A DNA stretch of 64,000 bases from JASLBX01 sp035762665 (GCA_035762665.1 DASTNZ010000182.1:1-64000); one strand, 5' to 3'; positions 1-8,843 are shown, counted from the stretch's first letter. Notes: generated by a model not told the origin, from the letters alone. Numbers and translations are program-made.

Positions 1-432
1 GCGTTCCATCTCGTCGACGAGCTCACCGCAGTCGAGAACGTCGAGCTCCCGGCACTGCTGATCGGCACCTCCCGACGGGCCGCTCGGCGACGCGCCATCG
101 AGCTGCTCGACCGGTTGGGCGTGGCCGACCGGGCACAGCACCTGCCCGACCGGCTGTCCGGTGGGCAGGCGCAGCGGGTGGCGTTGGCCCGAGCGTTGAT
201 CAACGAGCCGCTGCTGATGCTGGCCGACGAACCGACCGGCAACCTCGACAGCAACGCGACCAACGAGGTCCTCCGGCTGTTCGCCGAGCTGCGCAATACC
301 CAACAGACCCTGGTCCCGGTCCCAGGCGCGGTTGAGCCCGACGACGATCGCGGCCAACGCTGCCAGATTTCCTCCCGAGTCTACGAAGAGGGGTCCGTGT
401 GCATGGGTGTGCTCCGTTGTGCGACCCCGTAG
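1..432 (+). pseudogene. ABC transporter ATPase, 3'-truncated remnant (LolD/MacB type)
   Basis: The frame is open from base 1, so the 5' end lies outside the window. It reads an ABC signature (LSGGQAQRVALARAL) and a Walker B segment (LLMLADEPTGNLDS) typical of LolD/MacB-type ATPases that energise FtsX-like permeases. After about codon 104, where the family has a strand leading to the H-loop (TLVLVTHD), the translation becomes PVPGAVEPDDDRG and ends at 432. The H-loop histidine and the end of the domain are missing. No permease follows. I infer a gene cut by a deletion or rearrangement at about base 312; a product would not be a working ATPase. An unseen upstream start could make it larger. Confidence 0.75.
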
Positions 433-476
433 ACCGGCAGTTAGCCCGGCACCCGAATCCCGACTAGTCTCGGACT

Positions 477-905
477 GTGCCAGCGCACCGCGTGCCGGTC
501 CTGACGAATCCCGACGTCGCGCCCGATGAGGTGCAGATACGTGCCGCCCTCGGCGAGGCGTTCAATGCCTGGCAGGGTCTCGAATCCGCTCTGACGGACC
601 CATCATTCGACCTGGCCCTGTCCTGGCACTACTTCCGCGACGGCGGGTGGCTTCGCAAGGCGCTCCGGGGCAAGAAGAACCTGGCCTGGCTCGCGGTATG
701 GAAGGACCACGCCACCGTCACGTTCTACTTCGCTGCCAGGCAGCGTGAGGATCTGGTCGCACTCCCGGTTCCCGACGCCCTTCGAAGGCAGGCAGCCGAG
801 GCCGAGATGACTGGGAGGATGTTGCCGCTCGTCATCGAGATCCGGTCGCGGGCAGACGTGGACGCGGCTCTCGAAGTGCTGCGCTACAAGCTCGGTGCCA
901 GGTAG
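477..905 (+). CDS. DUF3788-like small protein
   Basis: A 142-residue soluble protein with no signal peptide or membrane segment. The pattern of a small basic fold, with a W-rich core (LSWHYFRDGGWLRKALRGKK) followed by alternating strands (LAWLAVWKDHATVTFYFA) and a C-terminal helix, resembles the DUF3788 family of uncharacterised cytoplasmic proteins. The start is GTG at 477; a second GTG lies four codons on, and there is no strong ribosome site to choose between them. It stands alone between a truncated ABC gene and an IS remnant. The function is unknown. Confidence 0.6.
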   Translation: MPAHRVPVLTNPDVAPDEVQIRAALGEAFNAWQGLESALTDPSFDLALSWHYFRDGGWLRKALRGKKNLAWLAVWKDHATVTFYFAARQREDLVALPVPDALRRQAAEAEMTGRMLPLVIEIRSRADVDAALEVLRYKLGAR

Positions 906-1114
906 GCCGCGTGGTTCGTCCCGGTGCACGGGGCATTGACCGCCCTCTGGACGCCGCCCGCTGGTCCAGTCGCCGGTGAGCGCGCTCCGTACGCGGATCG
1001 AGTCGAGGAACACCGGCACGGTCTGCGCGGCCGAAGCCGAAAGATCCACCCGTCTCGCCTCGGCGGAAGGTCGAGTCCAGGGGCGTGGTGTACGACGACC
1101 TCGATGGCCCGCGT

Positions 1115-1169
1115 GTCTGAGACCGCGCAAGAAGGCCTGCCATATCCGGCCGACACCTCGGTCTCAGAC
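1115..1169. repeat. 11-bp perfect inverted repeat beside the IS110 remnant
   Basis: GTCTGAGACCG at 1115-1125 is matched exactly by CGGTCTCAGAC at 1159-1169, leaving a 33-bp spacer. It sits at the 3' edge of the transposase remnant. It could be a hairpin terminator or a scar of the element. IS110 elements usually lack long terminal inverted repeats, so it is not good evidence for an element end. The rest of 906-1163 shows no gene. Confidence 0.5.
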
Positions 1170-1936
1170 CGGAGGGATGTTGTGGTGACGCCGGTGCGTT
1201 CTTGGCCCTGAAGTTGACGTTACTGCCCTGAGGACCACGTCCAGCCAGCGCAGTAGCGCGGCGGCGCACGCGGCGCGGCCTGTTGGCGGGCTAGTGGGTT
1301 GTTCTGCCGGGTGGTGAGGTGGCCGAACCGGGCCGCCAGTACGGGGTTGTTGGGCAGCGCTGCCCACACCGCGAGCCAGGCGGCTAGTCGCAGTTCGGGC
1401 CGGCCTCGCCCGGACAGCGAGGTCTTGCCCTGATGGGCGCCGCTGGTGTTGTCCCGTGGGCACAGCCCGGCGTGTTTGACCACCGCACGCGGGCTGGCGA
1501 ACCGGGTCAGATCTCCGGTCTCGGCCAGCAGGGTTGCCGCCCCGACCGCGGTCAGCCCGTGGATGGAGGTGACCAGCATGGTCAGCTCGAGCTGGTCGAG
1601 GACGTCGACCATGCGGGCTTCGACCTCGTTCAGGCCGCGGCGGGTGTGCTGCCCGTCCTGCAGCACCAGGTGGGCTCGTTCCAGCGCGCCGGCTCGGTGC
1701 GCGGTCACACCGACCGGGTCGACCTGGGCGTCGAACACGGCGTTGACGATATGCAGGCACGGGCGGGTCACGCCCCAGCCAGGGCAGCTCGCGCCGCACC
1801 GCGGTAGTGAACCGTGTCCGACCGAGCCGACGCACCCGGCGCAGATCCCTGCCGGCACGGTCGAGCACGACGGCTGCGGCAATCTAACGCAGGACGACCG
1901 GGACACCAGGCACGCATCGCCAATCACACATGCCAC
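1164..1936 (-). pseudogene. IS110-family transposase, C-terminal remnant
   Basis: The minus-strand reading contains the Transposase_20 (IS116/IS110/IS902) C-terminal domain: a helix-hairpin segment (SIHGLTAVGAATLLAETGD), then FASPRAVVKHAGLCPRDNTSG and GRPELRLAAWLAVWAAL. The N-terminal DEDD RuvC-like catalytic domain is absent. Near 1280 the frame shifts: one frame carries the domain and a second carries the natural C-terminal helix (AACAAALLRWLDVVL) ending at 1164. The sequence before the domain is unrelated low-quality coding. So this is an inactive fragment, truncated at the 5' side and frameshifted. No second copy is seen in the window. Confidence 0.8.
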
Positions 1937-2022
1937 GCCATTGCTCCATCATCGGCACGACGGCCGGACGGCGGCATGAGCGCGCATCGGCAGTGTCGCC
2001 GGCTTGCGGGCTTGGTACCGCG

Positions 2023-2601
2023 TCACTGCAGGTCTAACCGCATGAGCACGCGGGGGAACCCATCGGAGACCGATTTTGTGTCGGCGGCCTTGGTGAAGCC
2101 GGCTCTCTCGAAGAGTGCGCGGGTGCCGACGTAAGCCATTGTGGGGTCGACCTTCTTTCCTTTGTTGTCCACCGGATATCCCTCGATCGCCGGCGCACGC
2201 TGTGACCGCGCGTACGCCACGGCGCCGTCGAGCAGGGCGTGCGAGATGCCCTTGCCGCGGCGGCCGGGACGCACCCGGATGCACCACACCGACCAGACAG
2301 GCAACTGGTCGATGTGCGGGATCTTCCTGGACCGTGCGAAGGGTAGCTCCGCACGGGGTGCAACCGCGGCCCACCCGATTACCTCGCCGTCCTCGTAGCC
2401 CAGGACACCCGGCGCGACATTGCGGGAGCAGAGCCTCCTGACGAATTCGCCCCGTGCAGGTCCGACGAGCTCTCGGTTCGTCTTCGAGTCGAGCCGATGG
2501 CTGAGGCACCAGCACACTGAAGAGTCAGGATTCTTGGGACCGAGCATGGTCGCGACGTCGTCGAACCGTGCTGCTGTCGCGGGCTTCACCTCGATGCTCA
2601 C
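2023..2601 (-). CDS. GNAT-family N-acetyltransferase
   Basis: A 192-residue protein with the GNAT fold. The acetyl-CoA binding motif A is seen as VRPGRRGKGISHALLDGAVAYA (a variant of RxxGxG/A), preceded by the strand VWCIRV and followed by a late helix GTRALFERAGF typical of motif B. The N-terminal part (DVATMLGPKNPDSSVCWCLSH) is cysteine/tryptophan rich and resembles a subgroup of actinobacterial GNATs that carry a conserved CWC. The start is GTG at 2601. The acceptor substrate cannot be read from the sequence. It is monocistronic, between the IS remnant and broken genes. Confidence 0.8.
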   Translation of the reverse strand: MSIEVKPATAARFDDVATMLGPKNPDSSVCWCLSHRLDSKTNRELVGPARGEFVRRLCSRNVAPGVLGYEDGEVIGWAAVAPRAELPFARSRKIPHIDQLPVWSVWCIRVRPGRRGKGISHALLDGAVAYARSQRAPAIEGYPVDNKGKKVDPTMAYVGTRALFERAGFTKAADTKSVSDGFPRVLMRLDLQ

Positions 2602-2741
2602 GCAGCCACGCTAACCGGCGTCGCTGGCGGTTGCGAGCGCCGAGCCGAGAAGACGGTCGACACCGAAAAGAGCGTCTTGTTGGCAACCGTCGCGGGCGTC
2701 ACACTCGTGAACGAATACGCATCGCTGGCGGGTCCAGGCGA

Positions 2742-3158
2742 TCAGCGGCATGTTCGTATGGTCGTTGTGAAAGGTGCGGCCAAGTCGGCGCATTGATCTC
2801 TGAGCGCTGGTGGCCAAGGAGGTGCCAACGGTGTGTCAGTTATGCGAGCAGCTCGGGTACCGCTGGGCGGTCTGCTCGGCATGCGGCATCGAGTTCCCGT
2901 ATCAGGCCGCTGACCAACTAACCGCCTTGGAGACAGGACGGATGGACGGCGAGGGTGGTCCCCCACGACCACAACGTCGCGGCGGTTACCCAACGCGTGG
3001 ACGACGGTGTCGGCGTACTCTCCCCAGCCAGCCAGCCGGTCTTCGATGGGGAGGTCGACGGCCACTGCGCCGTGCCCACGGTCGCGAAGTTCAGCCGCGA
3101 CCAGATGCCAGTCCCAGCCGCTGCCACCACCACCGTGGACAAGTGCGAACGTGGACAC
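2742..3158 (-). pseudogene. Alpha/beta hydrolase, N-terminal fragment
   Basis: The first 60-70 residues match the start of a small alpha/beta hydrolase: strand plus oxyanion region FALVHGGGGSGWDWHLVAAEL, then AVAVDLPIED, ending in VVVVGDHPRR where the nucleophile elbow (VVVGHSxGG) should be. The serine elbow is destroyed and the downstream translation is nonsense to the stop at 2742. The coding similarity ends near 2935. The lid, acid and histidine parts are missing. I infer a gene cut off by a deletion whose other side is the small zinc-ribbon reading frame on the opposite strand. Confidence 0.7.
2831..2947 (+). pseudogene. Zinc-ribbon-like peptide fragment
   Basis: A GTG at 2831 follows a good ribosome site (AAGGAGG at 2816-2822). 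It opens a frame with two CxxC pairs (CQLCEQLGYRWAVCSACG), the spacing of a small zinc ribbon, then EFPYQAADQLTALETGR. The frame stays open to 3187, but from about 2945 it reads antisense through the hydrolase fragment, so only about 38 residues look native. It may be the 5' piece of a short zinc-binding protein whose 3' end was lost at the same junction that truncated the hydrolase. No family is recognised with certainty. Confidence 0.4.
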
Positions 3159-3415
3159 AACTTCACCCTAGCGACCTGCCTGCCTAGCGTCGGGATACCA
3201 GTTCCCCGCGCCATGCAGCATGGAGGCAGGCGGCGAGCGGTGCCAGCGCGGCCAGGCACTATTCGAACGAGTCAGCGATGGTGTCCGACCATCCGCATAT
3301 CAAGCAGTTGAGGGCTTGGCGTGCGGGCATGAGTGAGGTCGGTCATCCCGCGCCTGCTGGAACCACGCGAATAAGTGGCGTTCGGATGTACCGACCGTTA
3401 TCTGACACGTCAGCT

Positions 3416-4345
3416 TCACCACGACTCGATGTAGGTAAGGACGAAAGCGGCGCACGGCACGACATACGTGCCGGCCACTACGAGAACCGCGCCAAACGAC
3501 GATGGCTCCTTCAGCAGCACTCGGTAGAGCGCAAGCAGGACCGGAGTCATGAGCAGGTGCAACGGCACGAGCGACGGGTCGATGACCACACCGGTGACGG
3601 CCAACCCGAGGGCCAGCGCAGCACTGCCGGCCCACAGCGCGAACCCGATTTCGAACGTTGCGCGTCTGCCCATCACCACTGCGGCCGTCCTAACACCCAC
3701 CTGGCGGTCGGCGTCGCGGTCTACGAGCGTGGTGGGGAGGTAGAGGGCGGCCACGGCCATCAACCCGACGATCGAGATCGGCCATGGATATCCGCCGGTA
3801 GTCCCGGTGATCGCGACCCACCCACCGAGTGGTCCGAGAACGCCGACGACGAACGAGTTCACGATGACATCCGCCCCGGCCCTGGCCTTCAGCCGAAGCG
3901 GTGGCGCGCTGTAGGCCCACCCGAGCAGCACCACCACCCCCGTTCCCATTGCGAAGAGGCGACCGAGTGGTGCCGCGGCGAGCACGGTCAGAACGCTCGC
4001 GACGACGCTGATGCGAAGCGCTTCCTGCGGAGTGACACGGCCCCGGACCGACGGCGAGTTGGCCTTGCGCGAATTGGCCCGGTCGTTCTCCAGATCCCAC
4101 GCATCGTTGACAGAAAGCACGGCTAGCCACAGCAGCGGGCCGGTTACCAGCGCTGCGTTGGCGATCGCCACGATCTCGTCTCCGCGCGGAATGATCCGGC
4201 GCGTTGCCAACACGAACCCAAGGTGGATCGCAACAAACGAGAGGAACCAGAAGTGCGGCCGCGAAATCAACAACAGGTCTCGCAGACGCGCACCGAAGGA
4301 CGCGGACCGCACGGTCGCCGTCGGGTATCGCTCAATGACAGGCAT
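3416..4345 (-). CDS. UbiA-family prenyltransferase
   Basis: An integral membrane protein of 309 residues with about eight hydrophobic helices. The UbiA superfamily signature is present: a first Asp-rich motif NDAWDLENDRANSRKANSP and a second DRDADRQVG. These bind Mg-diphosphate of a polyprenyl donor. The ATG at 4345 is preferred over the longer frame because GGGAGG lies 5 bp upstream; the extra 80 upstream residues are not membrane-like. The acceptor is unknown. Without menaquinone, haem or chlorophyll genes beside it, MenA, CtaB and BchG assignments are not supported. The closing region (VLVVAGTYVVPCAAFVLTYI) is hydrophobic to the end. It is divergent from a two-component pair, with 121 bp between the starts. 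Confidence 0.85.
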   Translation of the reverse strand: MPVIERYPTATVRSASFGARLRDLLLISRPHFWFLSFVAIHLGFVLATRRIIPRGDEIVAIANAALVTGPLLWLAVLSVNDAWDLENDRANSRKANSPSVRGRVTPQEALRISVVASVLTVLAAAPLGRLFAMGTGVVVLLGWAYSAPPLRLKARAGADVIVNSFVVGVLGPLGGWVAITGTTGGYPWPISIVGLMAVAALYLPTTLVDRDADRQVGVRTAAVVMGRRATFEIGFALWAGSAALALGLAVTGVVIDPSLVPLHLLMTPVLLALYRVLLKEPSSFGAVLVVAGTYVVPCAAFVLTYIESW

Positions 4346-4410
4346 GAAGACCTCCCTGGCCCCAGCCTCATGTCGTCGATCACCCCGTAGCATCACGATC
4401 GAGGGTGAAT

Positions 4411-4432
4411 CGGCTCCCCCGCCCGAGGGAGG
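4411..4432. promoter_or_regulatory. G+C-rich imperfect inverted repeat upstream of the sensor kinase
   Basis: CTCCC at 4414-4418 and GGGAG at 4427-4431 face each other across 8 bp, 35 bp before the kinase start, within the intergenic space shared with the divergent prenyltransferase. A related but perfect palindrome (CCTCCCCCGGGGGAGG) follows the response regulator gene at 6406-6421. I infer a possible binding site for the regulator; no experiment or consensus supports it here. Confidence 0.3.
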
Positions 4433-4466
4433 AGCGTGGACGAACCGGCCTGACAGAATCATCGGC

Positions 4467-5735
4467 ATGGCGGTCCGGTCGGTCCTTTCGCCGCTGGTGA
4501 GCGGGTCGACATACCGGCGCGGGGTGTATCTGCTGCTCGGTGGGGTGCTCCTGCTGCCGTACGTCCTGCTGGGCGTGGCGTTCACTCAACTGTTGCTGTC
4601 GGATTCCCCCCGCGCGCTTTCGTTGCTCTTACTCGGTCTCGCCGCGGTCATCGCATGCGCGCCGGCGTTCCTGGGCGCGACCCGGACACTGGAGACGACG
4701 GCCGCCCGCACGCTACTCGAAGTGGATCTGCCCGACCCGGTGGCCGATCCGCCCCCGCTGGAGACGCGGTTGCGCAGTGCGCTGTGGTTCGCCGTCCACC
4801 TGGCCAGCGGTGGTGTGGTCGCGCTCGTGATGCTCCTTGCACTACCGATGACACTCGCCTTCATCGCCGCTCAATTCGGGCTCGGTGCCGAGACTTTGGC
4901 CGGGATTGAGTTCGGGCCGCTGGACCAGGACGACACGGTGGCGCGGTCGTTGCTCGGGCTCGTCATACTGGTTGGACTGGCGTACGCGGTGGCTGGACTG
5001 GGCCGGCTCGCCGCGATCATGGCACCGGTGCTGCTCGGCCCGTCGCCGGCCGAACGAATCGCCGCGCTGGAAGCGGAGACGGATCAGTTGGTCGAACGCA
5101 ATCGGTTGGCCCGCGAGTTGCACGACACGATCGGGCACGCGCTGACGGTGACCACCCTGCAAGCGGCGGCCGCGGGCGAGGTGGTCGACTCCGATCCGGA
5201 GTTCGTCCGGCGGGCACTCAAAGCGGTAGAGGAGACCGGGCGGGCGGCGATGTCCGACCTGGATTACGCGCTGGGCCTGCTACGCGACGGGGACGCAGCG
5301 GCCCGGTCGCCCTCGCGGCCCGCTTCACGAACCTTGGCCGATCTGGATCGGCTCGTGGCCGAGTCCCGCGCTGCCGGCGCCGCGATCACCTCCTCGCTCA
5401 ATGGGGCGCTGTCCCGCGTGCCGGCGATCGTGTCTCGGGAGGGCTACCGGATCGTGCAGGAGAGTCTGACCAACGCCGCCCGCCATGCCACGGGTCAGCC
5501 GGTCACGCTGCGATTGGCGGTCGCCGATGACCTTCTCACAATCGATGTGGCCAACCCGGTCCAGGGCGAGCAAACCCCACCGGAGGACGGCCACAGCGGT
5601 GGCCGCGGCCTAGCCGGAATGCGAGAGCGAGTCGCATTGCTGGGCGGCCAGATGGCGGCTGGTCGCGAGAACGGGGAGTGGCGGGTGACCGTCCGGCTAC
5701 CTCTTGGTGGGCGCCGAATACGGCGGCCGGCATGA
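4467..5735 (+). CDS. NarL-type sensor histidine kinase
   Basis: A 422-residue membrane kinase. Four hydrophobic helices fill residues about 15-200 (e.g. GVYLLLGGVLLLPYVLLGVAF and LLGLVILVGLAYAVAGLG). A short linker coil (ERIAALEAETDQLVERNR) leads to HisKA_3 with the phospho-acceptor His in RELHDTIGHALT, then the HATPase N-box (EGYRIVQESLTNAARHA) and G-box (GRGLAGMRERVALLGG). The ATG at 4467 is chosen because earlier in-frame codons run antisense through the prenyltransferase. The stop overlaps the next start (ATGA), so kinase and regulator are translationally coupled. There is no large extracellular sensor loop, as in LiaS/DesK-like envelope sensors. Confidence 0.92.
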   Translation: MAVRSVLSPLVSGSTYRRGVYLLLGGVLLLPYVLLGVAFTQLLLSDSPRALSLLLLGLAAVIACAPAFLGATRTLETTAARTLLEVDLPDPVADPPPLETRLRSALWFAVHLASGGVVALVMLLALPMTLAFIAAQFGLGAETLAGIEFGPLDQDDTVARSLLGLVILVGLAYAVAGLGRLAAIMAPVLLGPSPAERIAALEAETDQLVERNRLARELHDTIGHALTVTTLQAAAAGEVVDSDPEFVRRALKAVEETGRAAMSDLDYALGLLRDGDAAARSPSRPASRTLADLDRLVAESRAAGAAITSSLNGALSRVPAIVSREGYRIVQESLTNAARHATGQPVTLRLAVADDLLTIDVANPVQGEQTPPEDGHSGGRGLAGMRERVALLGGQMAAGRENGEWRVTVRLPLGGRRIRRPA

Positions 5736-6385
5736 CGATCAGCGTCCTCCTCGTCGATGACGAGGAGCTGGTTCGGACGGGGCTGCGGGCCATCCTCGAC
5801 TCGCAGGCCGACCTCAAGGTCGTCGGCGAGGCGGCCGACGGTGCCGAGGTGATGCCGTTGGTCCGGCGGTTGCGGCCCGATGTGGTGCTGATGGACGTGC
5901 GTATGCCGGCGATCGACGGCATACAGGCAACCCGCCAGCTACTCGAAACGATGACCGAGCCCCCAAGAGTGCTCGTGATCACGACCTTTGAGAACGACGA
6001 CTACGTGTACGAGGCTCTGCGCGCCGGGGCCAGCGGCTTCCTGCTCAAGCGAGCCCGCCCGGCCGAGGTGGTGGAGGCGGTACGAGTCGTCGCACGCGGC
6101 GAATCACTGCTGTTCCCGGCCGCGCTGCGGCGCCTGGTCTCCACATATGCCGGACGCTCGGACGATCGCGCGCTGGCCGCGGCCCGCCTCACCGAGCGGG
6201 AGGCGGAGGTGCTCAAGCTAATGGCGGCCGGACTGTCGAACGCCGAGATCGCCGAACGGCTGGTGGTCGGAGTCGAGACCGTCAAGACGCATGTCGGCAA
6301 TGTCCTGACCAAGCTGAACGCCAGGGATCGTACGCAGGCGGTCATCACCGCGTACGAGTCCGGCTTCGTCAGCCCTGGCGAATAG
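5732..6385 (+). CDS. NarL/FixJ-family response regulator
   Basis: A 217-residue two-domain regulator. The receiver domain has the acidic pair (VDDEE), the phospho-Asp in DVVLMDVRMP, the Thr switch (VLVITTFE) and Lys in GFLLKRARP. The C-terminal LuxR helix-turn-helix is LTEREAEVLKLMAAGLSNAEIAERLVVGVETVKTHVGNVLTKL. Its ATG overlaps the kinase stop by 4 bp, so the two form one transcription unit. The likely targets are its own promoter and the membrane protein downstream, which is separated by three strong hairpins. Confidence 0.93.
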   Translation: MTISVLLVDDEELVRTGLRAILDSQADLKVVGEAADGAEVMPLVRRLRPDVVLMDVRMPAIDGIQATRQLLETMTEPPRVLVITTFENDDYVYEALRAGASGFLLKRARPAEVVEAVRVVARGESLLFPAALRRLVSTYAGRSDDRALAAARLTEREAEVLKLMAAGLSNAEIAERLVVGVETVKTHVGNVLTKLNARDRTQAVITAYESGFVSPGE

Positions 6386-6405
6386 GTCGCGACAGAGAAG
6401 CCGTC

Positions 6406-6469
6406 CCTCCCCCGGGGGAGGCGAATCCCGCTTCGGCGGGAGGCGCGGTACCCGTCGCCCCGGCGACGG
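6406..6469. terminator. Three consecutive G+C hairpins between regulator and membrane gene
   Basis: Three palindromes lie in a row: CCTCCCCC/GGGGGAGG at 6406-6421 (perfect, no loop), CCCGC-TTCG-GCGGG at 6427-6440 (a UUCG tetraloop stem) and CCGTCGCC-cc-GGCGACGG at 6452-6469. None is followed by a T tract; the last ends 7 bp before the next ATG. They could attenuate transcription, end the regulator message, or in the case of the first palindrome serve as a regulator binding site. Their position so close to the next start suggests control of that gene. Confidence 0.55.
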
Positions 6470-6476
6470 TGGATTC

Positions 6477-7514
6477 ATGACAACAGCCACAACGAAGCCA
6501 ACGCAGAGTCCACCCGCCCGGCGCCACTGGACGCAGTGGATCGGGTATGTGGCGGCCGGCTGGTCCGCGATGTACGCCACGACCGCGCTGGTCTGGACCG
6601 TGACCGGAGAGGGTTTTCCCTTCGGGGAAGGAAACCCGGATTCGATTGGCCTGCTGCGAAACCTGCCCGCCCAAGTTGGCGCGCCGCTTGTCGCCGCCGT
6701 GCTGGTCGCCGCAACTGTTGCTTCGCTCGTCATGGCGGGTCGTGGCCATCCTCCCCGCCCGCTGCGAGCGCTACTGCTCGGGTTCGGCTGGCTGGTCGCC
6801 GGCATGCTGCTGGTCGTTGTGCCGGAGCCCGACGTGCTGGCGCTGGCCGGCTACGCACCGCTGCTAATCGTTGGGGCACCGTTCGGCTGGCCGCCCGGCG
6901 TGGACTATGCGGAAGCGTTCGACTGGCCGCTGCTCAACCAAGCCTTTGCCATCCTGGGCGGCTTCTTCGTCGCGGCGACGGTACTGGCCTGGCAACGCCG
7001 CACCCGAGCCGAGGACGGCGTGCCGGCGTGGGCCGCACCTGCCGCAGCCGCGCGCTGGGGCCGGTGGGCGGTGTACGTGGCCGTGGTGGTCCCGCTCACC
7101 TACGCGGTCACCCGGTACGCCTGGCTGCTGGGTATTCCAATGTTTGTCACCGACGAGTTCATCGACGATCTGCATGCGGACGGTGCGGCGTGGGCCGGCG
7201 GCTGGCTGGCGACGTTCGCGGTGATCGGGGCGGTGCTCACCCTGGGACTCGTGCAGCAGTGGGGCGAGCGGTTCCCGCGGTGGATGATCGGCCTGGCCGG
7301 GCGCCGGGTTCCGATCATGCTCGCAGTGGGACCGGCTTCGGTGGTCAGCGTGCTGGTCACCTCCGCCGGCCTCGGCCTGAGCAGCGACCCGTCGCGGTTC
7401 GCCGAGTCGGCCAGCGGTTTTTGGTTCTACCTCCCGCAACTCCTCTGGCCGGTGTGGGGAGCTGCACTCGGCACCGCGACACTCGCCTACTACCTCCGCC
7501 GCCGGGCGACCTAA
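6477..7514 (+). CDS. Multi-pass membrane protein of unknown function
   Basis: A 345-residue protein with about eight hydrophobic segments starting at residue 20 (IGYVAAGWSAMYATTALVW) and alternating with short loops to the end (LLWPVWGAALGTATLAYYL). A short basic N-terminus suggests a cytoplasmic start. It has no recognised catalytic motif. A conserved-looking acidic pocket (GYAPLLIVGAPFGWP...VDYAEAFDWP) lies in a mid loop. It directly follows a kinase/regulator pair, and proteins of this kind are commonly the output of such pairs in actinomycetes. That role is inference only. Confidence 0.75.
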   Translation: MTTATTKPTQSPPARRHWTQWIGYVAAGWSAMYATTALVWTVTGEGFPFGEGNPDSIGLLRNLPAQVGAPLVAAVLVAATVASLVMAGRGHPPRPLRALLLGFGWLVAGMLLVVVPEPDVLALAGYAPLLIVGAPFGWPPGVDYAEAFDWPLLNQAFAILGGFFVAATVLAWQRRTRAEDGVPAWAAPAAAARWGRWAVYVAVVVPLTYAVTRYAWLLGIPMFVTDEFIDDLHADGAAWAGGWLATFAVIGAVLTLGLVQQWGERFPRWMIGLAGRRVPIMLAVGPASVVSVLVTSAGLGLSSDPSRFAESASGFWFYLPQLLWPVWGAALGTATLAYYLRRRAT

Positions 7515-7703
7515 TCCGGCACCCTGGGTAAACGAGAGCGGCGCGTACCAAGAAGTGGCAATCTGCCCGCAACTTCCTCGAACAGTTGTGGATCCGTCCT
7601 AATCGGTTCCGGATCATCCGAGCCGGGCAGACGCAGCACGATTTCTGGTAATTCCGTCCAATGCGGAACGAGACGTTCCTCGATCTTCCTTACGGTGGGT
7701 GTC

Positions 7704-8834
7704 ATGACGAACACAGACCTGATCCACCCCTTCCGGATCGAGATTCCCCAGTCCGACCTCGACTATTTGCACCATCGCCTCGCAGAAGCCCGCTGGCCTG
7801 GCGAGTTGCCCGGCGTGGGGTGGACCCGCGGTGTGCCGCTGGGCTACCTCAAGGAGCTAGCCGAGTACTGGGGCTCGCGGTACGACTGGCGCGGCGAAGA
7901 AGCGAAGCTCAACCGTTATCCACAGTTCACCACCGAAATCGACGGCCAGCGGATCCATTTCCTGCACTCCAGGTCGGACAATTCCGACGCACGGCCGTTG
8001 CTGATTACGCACGGCTTTCCGAGCTCCGTCGCCGAGTTCCTGTACCTCATCGAGCCGCTGGTCAACCCGGCCGACGGTCCTGCATTCCACGTCGTCGCGC
8101 CATCCCTGCCCGGCTATGCCTTCTCCACCCCGCTGAACTCGACCGGCTGGTCGATGGGTCGCACTGCACGTGCCTGGGTCGAGCTGATGCGCCGTCTCGG
8201 CTACGAGCGGTACGGCGTGCACGGCGGTGACGTTGGCGCCGGTGTGTCCGGCGTGGTGGCCGGCATCGATGGCGCGCACGTCATCGGCGTCCACGTCGTG
8301 ACCGACCCCCTGACCGCTGCGAACGTGGCCACGTTCATGCCTGGCATGGCCGACCGGCTCGATGAAGACGATCCAGTCGACAAGGTGATCATGGATCGGA
8401 TGAGCAATTTCAAGCAGGAAGGTTCTGGTTATCTGGCGATCCAAAACAGCCGGCCGCAGACCATCGGTTACGGGCTCGTCGATTCGCCACTGCTACAGCT
8501 TGCCTGGATCGCGGAGAAGTTCGAGGAGTGGACCGAACTGCCAATCGACCGTGACCAGTTGCTCACCACGGTGAGCCTGTACTGGTTCACCGGCTCCGGC
8601 GTCACTGCGGCGCATACGCTGTACGAGCAGGCGCACTCGTCTGACTGGGGACCACCGTCGGCTGTGCCACGGGGCTTCGCGGTCTTTGGCGCAGACGAGA
8701 CGGTGCGCAAGTTGGTCCCTGCATCGCCGGACGCACACTGGACCGAGTTCGCGCGTGGCAGGCATTTCCCGGCGATGGAGGCCCCTATCCAGTTGGCAGC
8801 CGACCTGCAGGCGTTCTTTGGACCGCTGCAGTAG
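7704..8834 (+). CDS. Epoxide hydrolase (alpha/beta-hydrolase, EHN domain)
   Basis: A 376-residue soluble enzyme with the N-terminal epoxide hydrolase domain (FRIEIPQSDLDYLHHRLAEARWP) and an alpha/beta-hydrolase core. The oxyanion motif is HGFPSS, the nucleophile is Asp176 in HGGDVGAGV, and the base is His354 in RGRHFPAMEAP. Tyr-containing lid segments (GYAFSTPL and the YWFTGSG region) supply the ring-opening tyrosines of the family. It should convert epoxides to vicinal diols by a covalent ester intermediate. It resembles microsomal-type/fungal EH1 homologues common in soil actinomycetes. ATG at 7704 is preferred; a GTG three codons earlier is possible. Genes on either side are unrelated. Confidence 0.9.
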   Translation: MTNTDLIHPFRIEIPQSDLDYLHHRLAEARWPGELPGVGWTRGVPLGYLKELAEYWGSRYDWRGEEAKLNRYPQFTTEIDGQRIHFLHSRSDNSDARPLLITHGFPSSVAEFLYLIEPLVNPADGPAFHVVAPSLPGYAFSTPLNSTGWSMGRTARAWVELMRRLGYERYGVHGGDVGAGVSGVVAGIDGAHVIGVHVVTDPLTAANVATFMPGMADRLDEDDPVDKVIMDRMSNFKQEGSGYLAIQNSRPQTIGYGLVDSPLLQLAWIAEKFEEWTELPIDRDQLLTTVSLYWFTGSGVTAAHTLYEQAHSSDWGPPSAVPRGFAVFGADETVRKLVPASPDAHWTEFARGRHFPAMEAPIQLAADLQAFFGPLQ

Positions 8835-8843
8835 CCAAACTCA

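Noticed and set aside
603..1130. Minus-strand frame opposite the DUF3788-like gene
   Set aside because: Arg/Pro-rich translation typical of antisense in high-G+C DNA; the plus-strand protein has real family character.
7511..7714. 67-codon minus-strand frame between the membrane protein and the epoxide hydrolase
   Set aside because: It overlaps the hydrolase start, has mixed third-position usage unlike its neighbours (TTA, AGG, AGA codons), no ribosome site and no recognised motif.
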